Source: Paulinella micropora
Lineage: Eukaryota; Cercozoa; Imbricatea; Euglyphida
Direction: 5' to 3'
DNA: 64,000 bases
Assembly (NCBI GenBank): GCA_009731375.1
Contig: BJOX01000011.1
Location: forward strand, 1,111,068 to 1,175,067
Below the pieces are notes generated by a model. That model did not search any database. It worked only from the letters and a program-made list of their open reading frames with translations, and was not told the origin of the DNA. Shown piece after piece: positions 1 through 9,422 of this stretch. The stretch's first letter is position 1; every line of letters starts with the position of its first letter. Made by a program: the position numbers and the translations under genes.

Positions 1-2
1 AG

Positions 3-3000
3 TTGAAGTGGTCGGGTCCGAGGTCAGGGACTCCCACTCAAGGTAATCAGAACCAGGGGGGAGGGGATGGTGCAGGACCATTCGAGCCCGGGGATGAAGT
101 TTATTGGGGCCAGGGGTACTCGCGCAGGGGACCTCAGTTCTATGATCAGAGACCCCAAGGGGGGCCGGGGCAATGTCGTCAACGGTTCCAGAGGTCATAC
201 TACAACCCCAGGGTGCATAGGCCGTTGTGCATGAAGAAGGCGGGAGCCTTGTGGCTCAAATCGGGAGCCATGTGCAAGAGCAATTGCCAGAATTTTCATC
301 CTGAAGGCTGGGATGACTCGGTGCAGAAGGAAGTCTTGAGGAAGGTACGCTACGACTATCCAGTGGGTCCCTTCCATGGCTTGCTGAATACGAATAAGTA
401 TTCGCAGGAGCTCAAGAACCTTCAGGATCGTGATCGGAAGGCATACGATCAGAAGGGATGGACGGATCCTGGTGAGGCACCTTATTTGAAGGGTGAATGG
501 GAAAAGTTCAGGGTATGGAACCCTCTCACTTCAGATGGCGGCGACGCACCGGCGTCTATGGGAAGAGATATCCCGGGCAGGCACGGGAATGAATCCGTGG
601 ACCCCTCATGGAATTTACGGGGGTCATCGGATGCGTCCTCAGCAAGGTCGGCTGCTAGTTCTTCGTCGAGCTCGTCGTCTAGTTCGAGCGATCGGTCGGA
701 TCGAGGGCACCTTGACAACCGACGTAGTCGTTCAAGGTCAAGAGATCGTCGTAGTGATCGTGAGGTCACTCATGTATCGGGCGGTCGTCATTACGACGAG
801 AGGGATGAAGCCCGAGATCGACGAGGATACGATCGAGGAGGGCATGTTCGTGGCGGATACGACCGAGGACGACGCGATTCACGGAATCGAGATAGGTCAC
901 CGGAGCGGAGCCGAGATCGATCTCCACCGCGACGTCGGGGAGGGCGTTCAGATTCACGGGAACGTCCCAACTCAAATCGGAGCCCGCAGTGGGGCGGCAA
1001 TCAGGGTAGTTCCCTTTTTCCTAATGCAAATGTGTATGGGGGGGGTGCGGGAACTTTTCCCTCATCGCATATGCAGCAGGCGGGAGCAGGTGCTTACTAT
1101 GCGGGTCCAGCTCCGGGGCAGCAGTTACCAGTAGGCTACGGGCAGCCGATGCAGCAGCAGTTCTACCAAGGGCAGCCACAGCAGCAGGTGGTTGCTTATG
1201 GGGGACAGTCTTACATCCCTCCAGCACCAATCTTGCCTGCTCCTGGTATGCCGATGGGAGGCGGTCAGGGGACCGTCGGAGGGCAGATGCCTCCGCAGCA
1301 ACAAGTCCAGGGTATGGCGTTTGGTATAACGCTAGTGGACATGTTGGTGAATGTGCAGGGCAAAGCATTAATGCAAGTGCGGGGCCAGGGATCCCAGGAG
1401 GCAATCCCAGCGCCTGACTCGGAGGTCGGGAGGGAGAATAAGTCGGGTGAGTTGCCTGTCGGCCACGGAGGTGACATGGTTACTCATGACCTGCGATTTG
1501 ACGATAGGACACGCGTGGTAACGCGGGGAGTCCAGGAAGCTACGGACGCGGTGGCCTTGGAAGGCCAGGATGGACAGAATGAGCAGGTTGAGGACCTTGA
1601 TAGTCACAGGGACACTCTATGTCCGGTGATGAATAAAGGCACGGACCTTAATGTGGAGTTAGCGTCGGAGGCGCTTGATAGTAAATATTTTGGTGGTTAT
1701 GAAGCACTTTCAGCGGACGGGTGTGGCCCGGGGAAAGCTGAATTGCCTTTATTATTCACTAAAATTTTTATTGAGGATGTACAGCAGGAATGCATTGTGG
1801 GCAATGATACAATGGCATCTCTGAATGTACTCGGGAAGGAATTTATTGAACTATGGAGCAGGGAACCATGGTTTAGACACGGGTTTCGGCCGTGTCGGTT
1901 GAGGATCAAGGGAGTGGGAGGCATGACCGGGGTCTCAGGGTCAGTCATGCTTACGTTCCTTTTGAAAGACGGGAAGTCTTTCTCTCATCGGTTTTGGGTC
2001 GTCCCAGCCTTTGCTGGTGGTCTCCTGTTGGGGCTGCGGAACCTCAGACGAATGCACGCTCGGATTTATACGGATCTGAACGTGGTGCAGTACGGTGGAT
2101 ACGAGGTGGCTCCGCGGTACGAGGTGGTACCGTATGAACCTTTACGGCGGGAAGGCCAATATGCGGTAGCGCACGATTTGGATGTGAGTGTCTCACCAGT
2201 CATGCGCGCTGACTGGGGGTGGACAAAGGTGGTGTCCGAGGGCACGGAGCCTTCGGTCACACCCCACATTCAGGAGCCTGTAACAGCCTCGTTCTTCCAT
2301 GTATGCACAGTAGAGTCGGGGGACTCTGGGGAAGCAAGTGTGGTTGCTGACAATTCTGACGACAAGATACAGGAGACGGAATATGTCATGACCACAACCT
2401 TTGGCTGGGCCTACAGGGACCCACGCGACGTGAGGGTCGTGAACGTGGACTGTAGGGATTGCGCAAAGGATGAGGCGGTAGTGGCCGCGATAGACTCGAG
2501 GTTGGAACACCTCTACGCAGCAAAAGCTGAATTGTTGCGGGGTACGATTGCGGGCATGGAGGATGCCGGTGATCAGCATGTCTATATAGATGTGCATTCG
2601 ACCACGACGTCTCATGTGGTTTGGAATGTTACCCAACATAAGCTGCCGGTCAAGCAGCCTAAGCCGATCGTAGAAGCCTTCTTGAAGAGTCACTGGGATG
2701 ATAATTTGTTTTTCCCTAAGGGAGTCAAGGCCATTAAGGAGGTCTTGAAAAACAGGCTATCGGTGGATGATTTCACTATAGTCATCCCAGTGGGAACTCG
2801 GACGGAAATGTGGTGGCAGGATATAGAGGATCATCTTATTGATGACCCGGTCCCGATCCCACATAGAGGCCATAAGCTGGTCTTGGCTTTACGATTGGGG
2901 ACGAAGGAGAAGGCGTTGGCTTATGGGGCCAAGTTAATGCAACGTGAGATGGCGGATGTGAGAAAGCAAGCCTTCTCTTGGATATCGGGTATATATCACC

Positions 3001-6000
3001 GCACGCATGCAATGCAATATGCCATTATCATAGATCATGTGGCACAGCTTGCCCAGTGGAGAGGCAAGGAGGAAACTAGGTACCATGGGACGATGGTACG
3101 TGAGGATGAGCGGCCTATTCCGATGGAGGATGTGGCGCAGTTATCACGTAAGGCCTCTCATAAGGAGATTGAGGAGGCTAGGATAGCCGCGGAAAAGGCT
3201 ATTGCGGAGAAATATAGTACTTGGGAAGGTACTATGAAGGAGCGAGATGCCCTCAAGGGTATCTTGGAGAATAATATGGAGGTATTTGGGCCTCTTGAGG
3301 AGGGCTCTGTTCGGGGTTACGAGGCTAATTTTGGACGGAAGCTGGGTGAAGACGTGGTGGGTCACAGGAGACCGTCACGTATGAGCTATCACGAGGATCG
3401 GATGGCTCGGGAAATCACTCAGGAGCTTTTGGAGAAGGACATCATTGAGGCACGCTTATCGGAGGTGTCTTCACCTGTGCGTATGGCGCCCAAGCCGGAT
3501 GGGTCCTTACGTATGTGTATCAATTACTATAGGATCAATAAGATTCTGAAGCAGATCGAGACACCGGTACCGGATCTCAGGAAGGGGATCAACCGGCTCA
3601 AGCATGCGAAGGTGTATACTACGCTTGATCTTAAGAGCGGGTTTTGGCAAATCCCTCTTAATGAGTCATGTCGGTATCTCACAGCGTTTATGGTCGGAAT
3701 GACTACATACGTGTGGAAGGTATTACCGATGGGTCTTAAGTGCTCTCCGGGTCTATTTCAGCATGCTATGACTAAGATGCTGGGGAAGGAGTACGACGAT
3801 GAGGCGACGGTGGTTCGTCTTGGGTCGACGGAGGATTATGCTTTCTGTTACATAGATGATATTATCATTTATTCAGAGAGTATGGAGAAACACGTGGAAC
3901 ACGTGCAGGACGTCTTGCGACGTATAAGCGCGTTTGGATTGCGCTTGAATGCACAGAAATGTGACTTCGCGCAAAGAAAGATACAATACCTGGGATATGA
4001 GATCTCAGAGGGTCGGTGTGCGATTGCATATGAAAAGAGGAACTATGTAGCGTCTATGCCGATGCCAAAGACTCGGACGGACTTACATTCCTTTATATCG
4101 CTGGCTCAGTATTATGGTGAATTCATTCCGGGGTTTGCGGAAAGAGTAGCGGTGGTCAGGAAATTCCTGAAGCAAGGGGTCGGGGACGACCCATGGCCGG
4201 AGGAAGTCACGAGAGTGATAGCGGAGCTCAAGGATGAGATCGCTAAAGACCCAAGGCAGGGAGGTCGAGTTCTTATGTTACCTGACTGGAAGGAACAGTT
4301 CGTGCTCGACACTGACGCGTCTTCGTACGCGGTAGGAGCGGTGCTTCAACAGATGGACAAGTCCATTGGGCAGTTGCGGCCCGTTATGTTCATCAGCCGG
4401 CAGCTGATACCGGCGGAAAAGGAATACTGCACAAGGCAGCGGGAAGCACTCGCTATAGTGTGGGCTTTCCAGAGGTTGCGGGAATACCTGTGGGGTACTC
4501 CTAACATTTTGGTTAGAACGGACCATCATAACCTGCTATGGCTCATGTCTGGAGATCATACAGGTAGGTTGGCCAGGTGGCAGTTGGAATTGGCGGAGTA
4601 TGACTTCACCATTCATTACATCAAGGGCAAAAGGAATGTTGTCCCTGATTTTTGTTCTCGGTATGAGGACAAGAGTGGACAGAAGGATAAGGCCGTTGAT
4701 GATTTACAGCGACGTAATACGGTCAAGGAGGTGCGAATGGCACAGTTTGAATTTCGAACGCCGGGGGCGGTGTTCGCAATCATGGGTCATGATGTGGATC
4801 TACATGATTGGGAGGAACAGGGAGCGGAAGACACCAAGTTGCCATCGGGGCTTTGGTATCATCCGTTCACGCATAATAACAATCAACGTGACACGCGCAG
4901 CGAGGAAGTGTCTGCGTTGGAAGCAGTCGAGGTAGCGGCACGAGACAAATGTGCATGCTGTTACTCGCCGATCGCGAGAGAGGCGTGTGAGGATATCCTA
5001 TGGGCGGAAGCAAGGACCGCGGATAGGAAAGAGGGGGAGGATGTTATGGAAGGAAGGCAGGGTGCCTTTAACGCGGTCTTGTTACCGAAGGGCCCGATGT
5101 GCCTTAACTTGGAGGATGAAGAAAAAGTTAAGGAGGAACATCTTTTTCAGTTACCGGAGGCACATCCGGAAAAGGTTCGATTCCAGTTGGAAACTGACAC
5201 GGCAGTCAGACTGGCGTCGGTGGAAACTTTTCGGACTTTCACAAAGGAAAGTACGGAGTATAAGGAGTTGAGAGAACATCTGCTCAATCCACAGGCAAGG
5301 CCCGAGGACATTGACATAAGGAAACTCAAGCGGTGCTTGGTACTAAAGGATGGACTCCTTTGGTATATGGGAAAAGATGGCGTATATACCAATGAGGAGG
5401 ATCGATGGTTGTTATGGGTTCCGCAGGAACTCAGAACGTCTTTGTTAATTGCGGCGCATCATTGTCCTATGCAGAGCCACCCGGGGGTGGAAAGGATGAC
5501 GTGGTCGTTAAGGAGACGTTTTTGGTGGAATAACCTGGGAGAACCTGTTAAGGAGTTTGTGAAGGGTTGTCCTCATTGTCAGATGGCCAAGTTGCCATAT
5601 AGGCCGAAGATGGGGCTTAAGGGTGAATATGATATCACTCTGGATATTTTCGATACCTTGCATATCGATCATGTGGGTCCTTTTCCAGAGGCGGGAACGG
5701 AAAAATTCAAATATCTCTTAACGGTTATTGATCGAACTTCCAATTATGTCATTACTGTCCCTGTTACGGATGTGACAGCGGAAGTGACAGCGGCGGCGCT
5801 GATTGATCAGGTATTCGGCCGTATTGGGATACCGAGAAGGATTATTTCGGATAGAGGAACGAGTTTCGCGAATGAGGTTTCGCAAAGGATTGCCAAGTTC
5901 TTTGGGTTCGATTGGCAGTATGTGACTGCTTTTAACCCAATGGCGAATGGTAAGATTGAACGCGTTCACAGGACGTTGAAGGCAGCGTTGAAGACTTATT

Positions 6001-7301
6001 GTAAGAACAGCCAGCTTAACTGGGTATATGTGGTACCTATGTTCACGTTTGCTGTCAACAATTTAGCTTCGGCGTCGTTAGGCGGACACGCGCGGGGTGT
6101 CAGTCCGCATCAGGTGGTCTATGGACGGGCGTTAAACACGCCGACGGAACTGTTGTTTCCGCCTGATAAGTGGGAACCGTGTGAACTGTTAGGAGTTCGC
6201 TTACGAGCGATCGCGGAAGCACGGAGTGCGATTGAGAAGTGTCGGGAGACGCTGAGAGAGGTTCAGCGGGAACAGGAAATGGGCAAGTACTCTCATGTGG
6301 AGTACAAGGAAGGTGATACAGTGTTGCTGTATGTACCGACGGTACCGAAAGGGGTATCGATTAAGTTTTACAATAAGTGGCATGGGCCATTTAAGATAGT
6401 ACGTCAGACGGGTGCGTACAATTACAAGATTGCACCTACGGGGGCACGTGGAAGGGAACAGATTGTTCATGTTCGTCGGTTGGCGAAGTTCAGTCCTTAT
6501 TTGCTGGAGGACGAGAATGAGGAACAAGCGCTGAGGCGTATTGCACCAGCGTTTAGACAGCCGCCAGCATTGCTTACGCGCAAGGAGCGTGAGGAGGCGT
6601 TGCGAAAGCAACAGAAGGAAGAAAAGGCTGAGGCCAGGACTGCTGGACAACAGGATCGTTCGGCTTCGGACGTCAAGGTAGACGTCAAAGATGGGAGGGA
6701 AATTCCGAAGTCATCGGAAATGTCGGATCGGAAAGGCACGGTATGGAAGAAACCGTGGATAGCCGGTAAGGAAGTGGCTAAGATCGACTGGCAGGTTGAT
6801 AAGTTCTATCTATGTCGACCGCACGAGGATACGGTCATGGATAAGGACTTTGATTATTTCTTTTTAATGCAGGTTACGTATGTACAGCCTAGAACGCGGG
6901 TACGGGCTGCGTTGGGACTTGCTCCGACAATGCACTTTTGGAGGAGCAAGAGTGTTATTGATATGACGCGGGAAAGAATCTTTGCGCCAGTATTTCGAGA
7001 CGGCAAAGATTTGGAGCAGTGGGATGCGTCCATCGAGAAGGACGATGAGGATTTTACACCATGGACGGTGCAAATGATGCCAAGGGTGGTGTTGGATATG
7101 CCGTTCGAGTTAACAGAGGAAAGGAGGATTCCGCTTCGTATTTGGGACGAAGTCCAAAGTGCGGGCATATCATTTTTGTTGATAGGTGCACCAAGATGTG
7201 AGAAAGAAGTGGCGGCGAAGAAGAGAAGGGCTAAAGAGACGCAGTCGGAAGCAGTAGAGCACAGGGGTCGAGGACGACCTCGGAAACAAGTCAAAACGTG
7301 A
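3..7301 (+). CDS. Gag-Pro-Pol polyprotein of gypsy element A (5' end outside window)
   Basis: The frame is open from the window edge to the TGA at 7299-7301, about 2432 residues, and the true start is upstream. Domains by residue of the visible frame: CCCH-type finger C76-x14-C91-x3-C95-x3-H99; Ser/Arg-rich tract about 206-330; Gly/Gln/Pro-rich segment about 335-440; retropepsin-like domain with D602-T603-M604-A605 in place of D-T/S-G-A; a conserved unassigned module about 855-985; RT with YIDD (D1285, D1286); RNase H with D1436; integrase with an HHCC zinc region from about 1819 and catalytic D1889, D1950, E1986 (D-x60-D-x35-E); a GPF/Y-like region about 2115-2160; and a C-terminal extension ending in an AT-hook-like RGRGRPRK at 2421-2428. 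The product would copy and integrate the element. No frameshift or stop separates gag from pol. Confidence 0.95.
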   Translation: MKWSGPRSGTPTQGNQNQGGGDGAGPFEPGDEVYWGQGYSRRGPQFYDQRPQGGPGQCRQRFQRSYYNPRVHRPLCMKKAGALWLKSGAMCKSNCQNFHPEGWDDSVQKEVLRKVRYDYPVGPFHGLLNTNKYSQELKNLQDRDRKAYDQKGWTDPGEAPYLKGEWEKFRVWNPLTSDGGDAPASMGRDIPGRHGNESVDPSWNLRGSSDASSARSAASSSSSSSSSSSDRSDRGHLDNRRSRSRSRDRRSDREVTHVSGGRHYDERDEARDRRGYDRGGHVRGGYDRGRRDSRNRDRSPERSRDRSPPRRRGGRSDSRERPNSNRSPQWGGNQGSSLFPNANVYGGGAGTFPSSHMQQAGAGAYYAGPAPGQQLPVGYGQPMQQQFYQGQPQQQVVAYGGQSYIPPAPILPAPGMPMGGGQGTVGGQMPPQQQVQGMAFGITLVDMLVNVQGKALMQVRGQGSQEAIPAPDSEVGRENKSGELPVGHGGDMVTHDLRFDDRTRVVTRGVQEATDAVALEGQDGQNEQVEDLDSHRDTLCPVMNKGTDLNVELASEALDSKYFGGYEALSADGCGPGKAELPLLFTKIFIEDVQQECIVGNDTMASLNVLGKEFIELWSREPWFRHGFRPCRLRIKGVGGMTGVSGSVMLTFLLKDGKSFSHRFWVVPAFAGGLLLGLRNLRRMHARIYTDLNVVQYGGYEVAPRYEVVPYEPLRREGQYAVAHDLDVSVSPVMRADWGWTKVVSEGTEPSVTPHIQEPVTASFFHVCTVESGDSGEASVVADNSDDKIQETEYVMTTTFGWAYRDPRDVRVVNVDCRDCAKDEAVVAAIDSRLEHLYAAKAELLRGTIAGMEDAGDQHVYIDVHSTTTSHVVWNVTQHKLPVKQPKPIVEAFLKSHWDDNLFFPKGVKAIKEVLKNRLSVDDFTIVIPVGTRTEMWWQDIEDHLIDDPVPIPHRGHKLVLALRLGTKEKALAYGAKLMQREMADVRKQAFSWISGIYHRTHAMQYAIIIDHVAQLAQWRGKEETRYHGTMVREDERPIPMEDVAQLSRKASHKEIEEARIAAEKAIAEKYSTWEGTMKERDALKGILENNMEVFGPLEEGSVRGYEANFGRKLGEDVVGHRRPSRMSYHEDRMAREITQELLEKDIIEARLSEVSSPVRMAPKPDGSLRMCINYYRINKILKQIETPVPDLRKGINRLKHAKVYTTLDLKSGFWQIPLNESCRYLTAFMVGMTTYVWKVLPMGLKCSPGLFQHAMTKMLGKEYDDEATVVRLGSTEDYAFCYIDDIIIYSESMEKHVEHVQDVLRRISAFGLRLNAQKCDFAQRKIQYLGYEISEGRCAIAYEKRNYVASMPMPKTRTDLHSFISLAQYYGEFIPGFAERVAVVRKFLKQGVGDDPWPEEVTRVIAELKDEIAKDPRQGGRVLMLPDWKEQFVLDTDASSYAVGAVLQQMDKSIGQLRPVMFISRQLIPAEKEYCTRQREALAIVWAFQRLREYLWGTPNILVRTDHHNLLWLMSGDHTGRLARWQLELAEYDFTIHYIKGKRNVVPDFCSRYEDKSGQKDKAVDDLQRRNTVKEVRMAQFEFRTPGAVFAIMGHDVDLHDWEEQGAEDTKLPSGLWYHPFTHNNNQRDTRSEEVSALEAVEVAARDKCACCYSPIAREACEDILWAEARTADRKEGEDVMEGRQGAFNAVLLPKGPMCLNLEDEEKVKEEHLFQLPEAHPEKVRFQLETDTAVRLASVETFRTFTKESTEYKELREHLLNPQARPEDIDIRKLKRCLVLKDGLLWYMGKDGVYTNEEDRWLLWVPQELRTSLLIAAHHCPMQSHPGVERMTWSLRRRFWWNNLGEPVKEFVKGCPHCQMAKLPYRPKMGLKGEYDITLDIFDTLHIDHVGPFPEAGTEKFKYLLTVIDRTSNYVITVPVTDVTAEVTAAALIDQVFGRIGIPRRIISDRGTSFANEVSQRIAKFFGFDWQYVTAFNPMANGKIERVHRTLKAALKTYCKNSQLNWVYVVPMFTFAVNNLASASLGGHARGVSPHQVVYGRALNTPTELLFPPDKWEPCELLGVRLRAIAEARSAIEKCRETLREVQREQEMGKYSHVEYKEGDTVLLYVPTVPKGVSIKFYNKWHGPFKIVRQTGAYNYKIAPTGARGREQIVHVRRLAKFSPYLLEDENEEQALRRIAPAFRQPPALLTRKEREEALRKQQKEEKAEARTAGQQDRSASDVKVDVKDGREIPKSSEMSDRKGTVWKKPWIAGKEVAKIDWQVDKFYLCRPHEDTVMDKDFDYFFLMQVTYVQPRTRVRAALGLAPTMHFWRSKSVIDMTRERIFAPVFRDGKDLEQWDASIEKDDEDFTPWTVQMMPRVVLDMPFELTEERRIPLRIWDEVQSAGISFLLIGAPRCEKEVAAKKRRAKETQSEAVEHRGRGRPRKQVKT

Positions 7302-7580
7302 AGCTACGAAGTCTGATGTCGCTTACGGATCATTGGCTACTTTGATTTTTCTACGGGAAAGGGGAGATCAAGACGGGGCATTTCTTTTAATGCCTGAGGT
7401 GAAAGAGCTAGGCTCGGGGGCACGAGTTCTCATGGGAGACTCGCACTGGACGTGGACCAATTATTTTTACTTATTCGACAGCCGGGATGCTTCATGTCAT
7501 GTATCGGTCGGTCGAGGGCGCCTTCGAATGAGGAGTCAGTCTTCGGCGTGGGGGTCGACCGCTTACATCGGCTTCCCCCA
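7302..7580 (+). other. 3' untranslated region of gypsy A
   Basis: This stretch between the pol stop and the polypurine tract has no convincing frame. It is clearly similar to 38265-38570 in element B, including a shared segment around a row of Arg-type codons and the words GTCTGATGTCGCTTACGGATC and GAGGAGTCAGTCTTCGGCG. Conservation outside coding sequence suggests a cis function such as polyadenylation or packaging, which is inference. Confidence 0.6.
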
Positions 7581-7594
7581 AGGGGGCAAAGGGA
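7581..7594 (+). other. Polypurine tract of gypsy A
   Basis: AGGGGGCAAAGGGA lies one or two bases before the LTR start, the normal place for plus-strand priming. Element B has the closely related GGGGGAAAAGGGA at the same place. Confidence 0.75.
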
Positions 7595-7595
7595 T

Positions 7596-7721
7596 TGTCG
7601 GCCGGCCCGTACATTACATAGTGGCATCAAGTGTTGTCCGGCTTGTCGTTACTTGACTCTTATGCTTGGTCTGCCCCTCTACAGTTGAGGTCTAAGTGTC
7701 AGAGTAGCTGTTCCGGTTACA
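7596..7721 (+). repeat. 3' LTR of gypsy A (126 bp)
   Basis: Begins TGTCGGCCGG and ends GGTTACA, so it has TG..CA termini. It matches both LTRs of element B (28845-28980 and 38586-38721) apart from small indels. It is very short for a gypsy LTR. Boundaries come from alignment of the three copies. Confidence 0.85.
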
Positions 7722-7945
7722 GTCGTGTGTGTCTGTATGCCTATCCAGAAAAAAAGGTGAACTACACAGAGTGGTTCTGCGCGACTTGCGGCCCTGACGT
7801 GCCCCTGTGCAACTTTGCAGCACGTGGGTGCCACACGTGGCGGGTGACAAACAGTACGGAAACCCTGACAAAAACAAGCGTAAACGCACCCAATGACGCT
7901 CTTAAACTCTGTGTTGCTGGTGGGCATCACACAAAAAATGACTAA
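7722..7945 (+). pseudogene. Possible zinc-ribbon fragment, piggyBac-transposase-like C-terminus
   Basis: Directly after the LTR an open frame encodes a Cys-rich stretch with C-x2-C, then a short gap, P-L-C and a final C-H pair, ending in TAA at 7943-7945. This spacing recalls the C-terminal zinc region of piggyBac-type transposases (C-x2-C, LC, CF-x2-YH). Only about 60 residues are visible and no catalytic domain is present in the window, so gypsy A may have inserted into or next to an older transposon. The assignment rests on Cys/His spacing only and is tentative. Confidence 0.3.
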
Positions 7946-8544
7946 GTTTCTGGGGGGTAGGGACACTGACCGAGCGGTAATATTAATAGTTGTATAAAAT
8001 TTTTATTGATTTTAATATCTGAAATGAAAGACTGTTTCATATTAATTTAATAAAAATTTTGAAAAATATTATTTTTTACTTTGAAAGTGACTCGAAATGG
8101 ATGCCGGGCGGCATCCATGCGCATGCACATAGACATCAATGCAGCCACAGTGTTCTTATTAAGCCTTTGAAGAGTTCGTTGTATCTGCTCCTTGAAGAGT
8201 TGTATACAAACTCACACTTTATCATGAGTAAAAAAAAAAAAGTCTGCCCTGAGTCAACGAAAAAGCAATCCTTTTGCCCTTGCTATTCACAATGCAGTAT
8301 TTTTCATTTTCTTATCCGGCTGCTCAATTTCTGTTACAATTTCTGAACTTGAGACAATTCTTGAGTGTCCGGCTGCTCAATTCCTGCACCGTGGCAATTG
8401 GATAAGAAAAAGAAATTTTGGACGTAACGTCAAAAAGCGTAACGTCAAAAAGCGGCGATTACGAACGCACTAACTAACTATTAATAACAAACTAACGAAC
8501 ACACGCTTGAAAAAAGAAATTCAACTGTGTACGCGGAAAAAAGC

Positions 8545-8586
<42 letters not shown>

Positions 8587-8603
8587 NNNNNNNNNNAAAA
8601 AAC

Positions 8604-8646
<43 letters not shown>

Positions 8647-8710
8647 GGGAGGTATATACACTGCGGGCCGAATATTAATATTAATATCATCATCCTGGTT
8701 CGCTGAGTCA
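7946..8710. other. AT-rich DNA with a poly-A gap
   Basis: No gene is seen. The segment is AT-rich and contains a poly-A run at about 8547-8643 broken by a 10-N gap (8587-8596). Two short words near 8316 and 8370 (TCCGGCTGCTCAATT) repeat each other. The A-run could be the tail of an old retroposon, but no body can be recognised. Confidence 0.5.
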
Positions 8711-8944
8711 AGGTTTTGGTTTTCATAATTCGCGTTTTAATAATTCGCGCTATATATACAATATTAATACCTCATCTGCGCAAGCCAAGAGGCGGATTCT
8801 GCTGATGCTAGGTCAGCGACTAGATTGCGCCAGGACCTGCTGCTTTACGTGATCTCAGCACGATCAGGCTCTTGCTTCATATGCACGAGGTGACAGTTTT
8901 GTGCCTCGAATTACAAAAAACGCGAATTATTAAAACCAAAACCT
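8711..8944. mobile_element. 234-bp MITE-like element with 28-bp terminal inverted repeats
   Basis: Left end 8711-8738 and right end 8917-8944 are inverted repeats with 27 of 28 positions matching. The outer sequence is AGGTTTTGGTTTT, the inner part AATTCGCGTTTT. The interior has no frame. A possible 3-bp TCA direct repeat flanks it (8708-8710 and 8944-8946) if the right end is taken one base shorter, but this is ambiguous. The size and TIRs fit a non-autonomous DNA transposon of unknown superfamily. Confidence 0.65.
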
Positions 8945-9422
8945 CATTCATATTAGTAATTTTGAGTAATAAGTACCTGATCTGCATACTTTTACTAGCT
9001 TGTAGTCTACCAATGTTGGTAGCTTAATTTGATAAGCCTTTAAGCTCAAACCTTGACAGTGGTACACAACTTGCGGCATGGTTTGCCCGGTGACTTGGAC
9101 TTACAGAACCAGCTACTCCTAGTAAAAATAATATACTATCAACGTGTGGGCTGCCATACTTACTAAGTACTAATAATATATCAAATATTATCAATAATAT
9201 ATTATATAAGGTGGCAAGTACTGATGTTATATCATCAGCACAAAGTCTAAGAAAACTAAGAAAAACGGGAATACGAACGATTACAGCGCTGCGTGATACT
9301 AGCTTCGTGAGCCAACTAAGACGAGCCTTATGCAAGGGCAGTCCCAAAATCACAAAAAAGTGCGCTACTTCTGTTTAGAAATTTTAAAGGCAGATCCAGA
9401 GTTACTTGAGCTCGCAAGTGCC
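8945..9422. other. Intergenic, nothing recognised
   Basis: AT-rich sequence downstream of the minus-strand gene ending at 9423. Small frames only. It probably holds that gene's 3' untranslated region and terminator, which I cannot delimit. Confidence 0.5.

Larger units (their letters stand above)
1..7721 (+). mobile_element. Ty3/gypsy LTR retrotransposon A, 3' portion
   Basis: This is the 3' part of an LTR retrotransposon that begins upstream of the window. One uninterrupted gag-pro-pol frame is followed by a 294-nt untranslated stretch, a polypurine tract and a 126-bp LTR. The domain order protease, RT, RNase H, integrase marks it as Ty3/gypsy. Sequence B at 28845-38721 is a decayed relative of the same family, similar along its whole length including the 3' untranslated part. 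The intact frame suggests element A is recent. The 5' LTR and target duplication lie outside the window and cannot be checked. Confidence 0.93.

Noticed and set aside
493-1134. A 213-codon frame overlapping the SR region of gypsy A
   Set aside because: Shadow of the Arg-Ser-coding sequence in another frame. The gag-pol frame is continuous and shows known domains.
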